This document shows positions 32,263 to 32,301 of a stretch of DNA of 32,301 bases, one piece after another; position 1 is the stretch's first letter, and every line of letters starts with the position of its first letter. The position numbers and the translations under genes were made by a program. The notes under the pieces are model-generated. The model did not search any database and was not told the origin of the DNA. It saw nothing but the letters and a program-made list of their open reading frames with translations. This stretch comes from an uncultured Clostridia bacterium (lineage in GTDB: Bacteria > Bacillota > Clostridia > Christensenellales > UBA1242): assembly GCA_934771675.1 (NCBI GenBank), contig CAKVMF010000002.1, forward strand, positions 1 to 32,301, written 5' to 3'.

Positions 32263-32301
32263 AAAAAAATTTCCAGGCACGATTTTACAAGGACGTAAAT
32301 G
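32263..32301 (+). other. Structured hairpin H3, cut by the window edge
   Basis: The 5' arm (A run, then TTTCCAGGCAC) at 32263-32280, GAT, inner stem TTTAC/GTAAA with loop AAGGAC, then TG at the last two bases. The rest of the TGA and the 3' arm should follow outside the window. Confidence 0.6.

Larger units (their letters stand above)
32081..32301 (+). repeat. Tandem 125-bp repeats of the dispersed structured family, continuing past the window
   Basis: CATCATGATAAC occurs at 32081 and 32206. Each is followed by TGCAACCCAAACGGC and, after a variable part, by a hairpin. The second unit shares CAGGCAAAGAAT, CCAGGCACGA and TTTAC blocks with the repeats at 14998-15067. An open frame on the minus strand through this array is only repeat translation. 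Confidence 0.8.

Overview
The window is AT-rich DNA from a low-GC, Gram-positive-type bacterium. Supporting signs are AddAB instead of RecBCD, strong AGGAG-type ribosome binding sites, textbook TTGACA/TATAAT-like promoters, hairpin plus U-tract terminators, a lipobox lipoprotein and Sec-type signal peptides. A class I lysyl-tRNA synthetase points to an unusual Clostridia-like lineage, possibly an uncultured gut organism. This placement is inference; no 16S rRNA or other marker in the window settles it.

Layout. Bases 1-6008 hold the end-repair/recombination operon addB-addA (minus strand; addA runs off the left edge). It diverges from a YugP-type membrane zinc peptidase (6133-6858). Bases 6958-9750 hold a small charged unknown protein, a YfcE-type phosphodiesterase and class I lysS. 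Bases 9901-14625 hold two large uncharacterised proteins (1119 and 421 aa), each with its own promoter. Bases 14626-15195 are a non-coding repeat region that ends in a nested palindrome overlapping the 3' end of secA (15191-17881). A ComF-type phosphoribosyltransferase with an apparently leaderless mRNA, a small membrane-anchored protein, a cytidine-deaminase-fold enzyme and tRNA-Gly(CCC) follow.

Bases 20041-30854 form an interbacterial-antagonism island, all on the minus strand. A leucine-rich-repeat lipoprotein, a 784-aa secreted protein, a secreted polymorphic toxin (signal peptide, unknown N-terminal region, hydrophobic pretoxin region, Hint autoprotease, HNH-like nuclease tip) and a SUKH (SMI1/KNR4) immunity gene look like one transcription unit. 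Downstream lies a poly-immunity array: an Imm44-like gene, a second SUKH gene, and a three-gene operon (unknown, second Imm44-like, Imm11-like). Near-identical palindromic terminators that touch the stop codons separate the units. The two Imm44-like genes share a 201-bp block with no mismatch, inside otherwise diverged sequence.

The right end carries tRNA-Arg(CCT), a PAP2-family membrane protein whose reading frame runs through its own terminator, and a tandem array of the same structured repeat family seen beside secA. That family forms a hairpin with compensatory changes in two stems around a constant GAG/TGA internal loop. I do not recognise it, and it is the most novel signal in the window.
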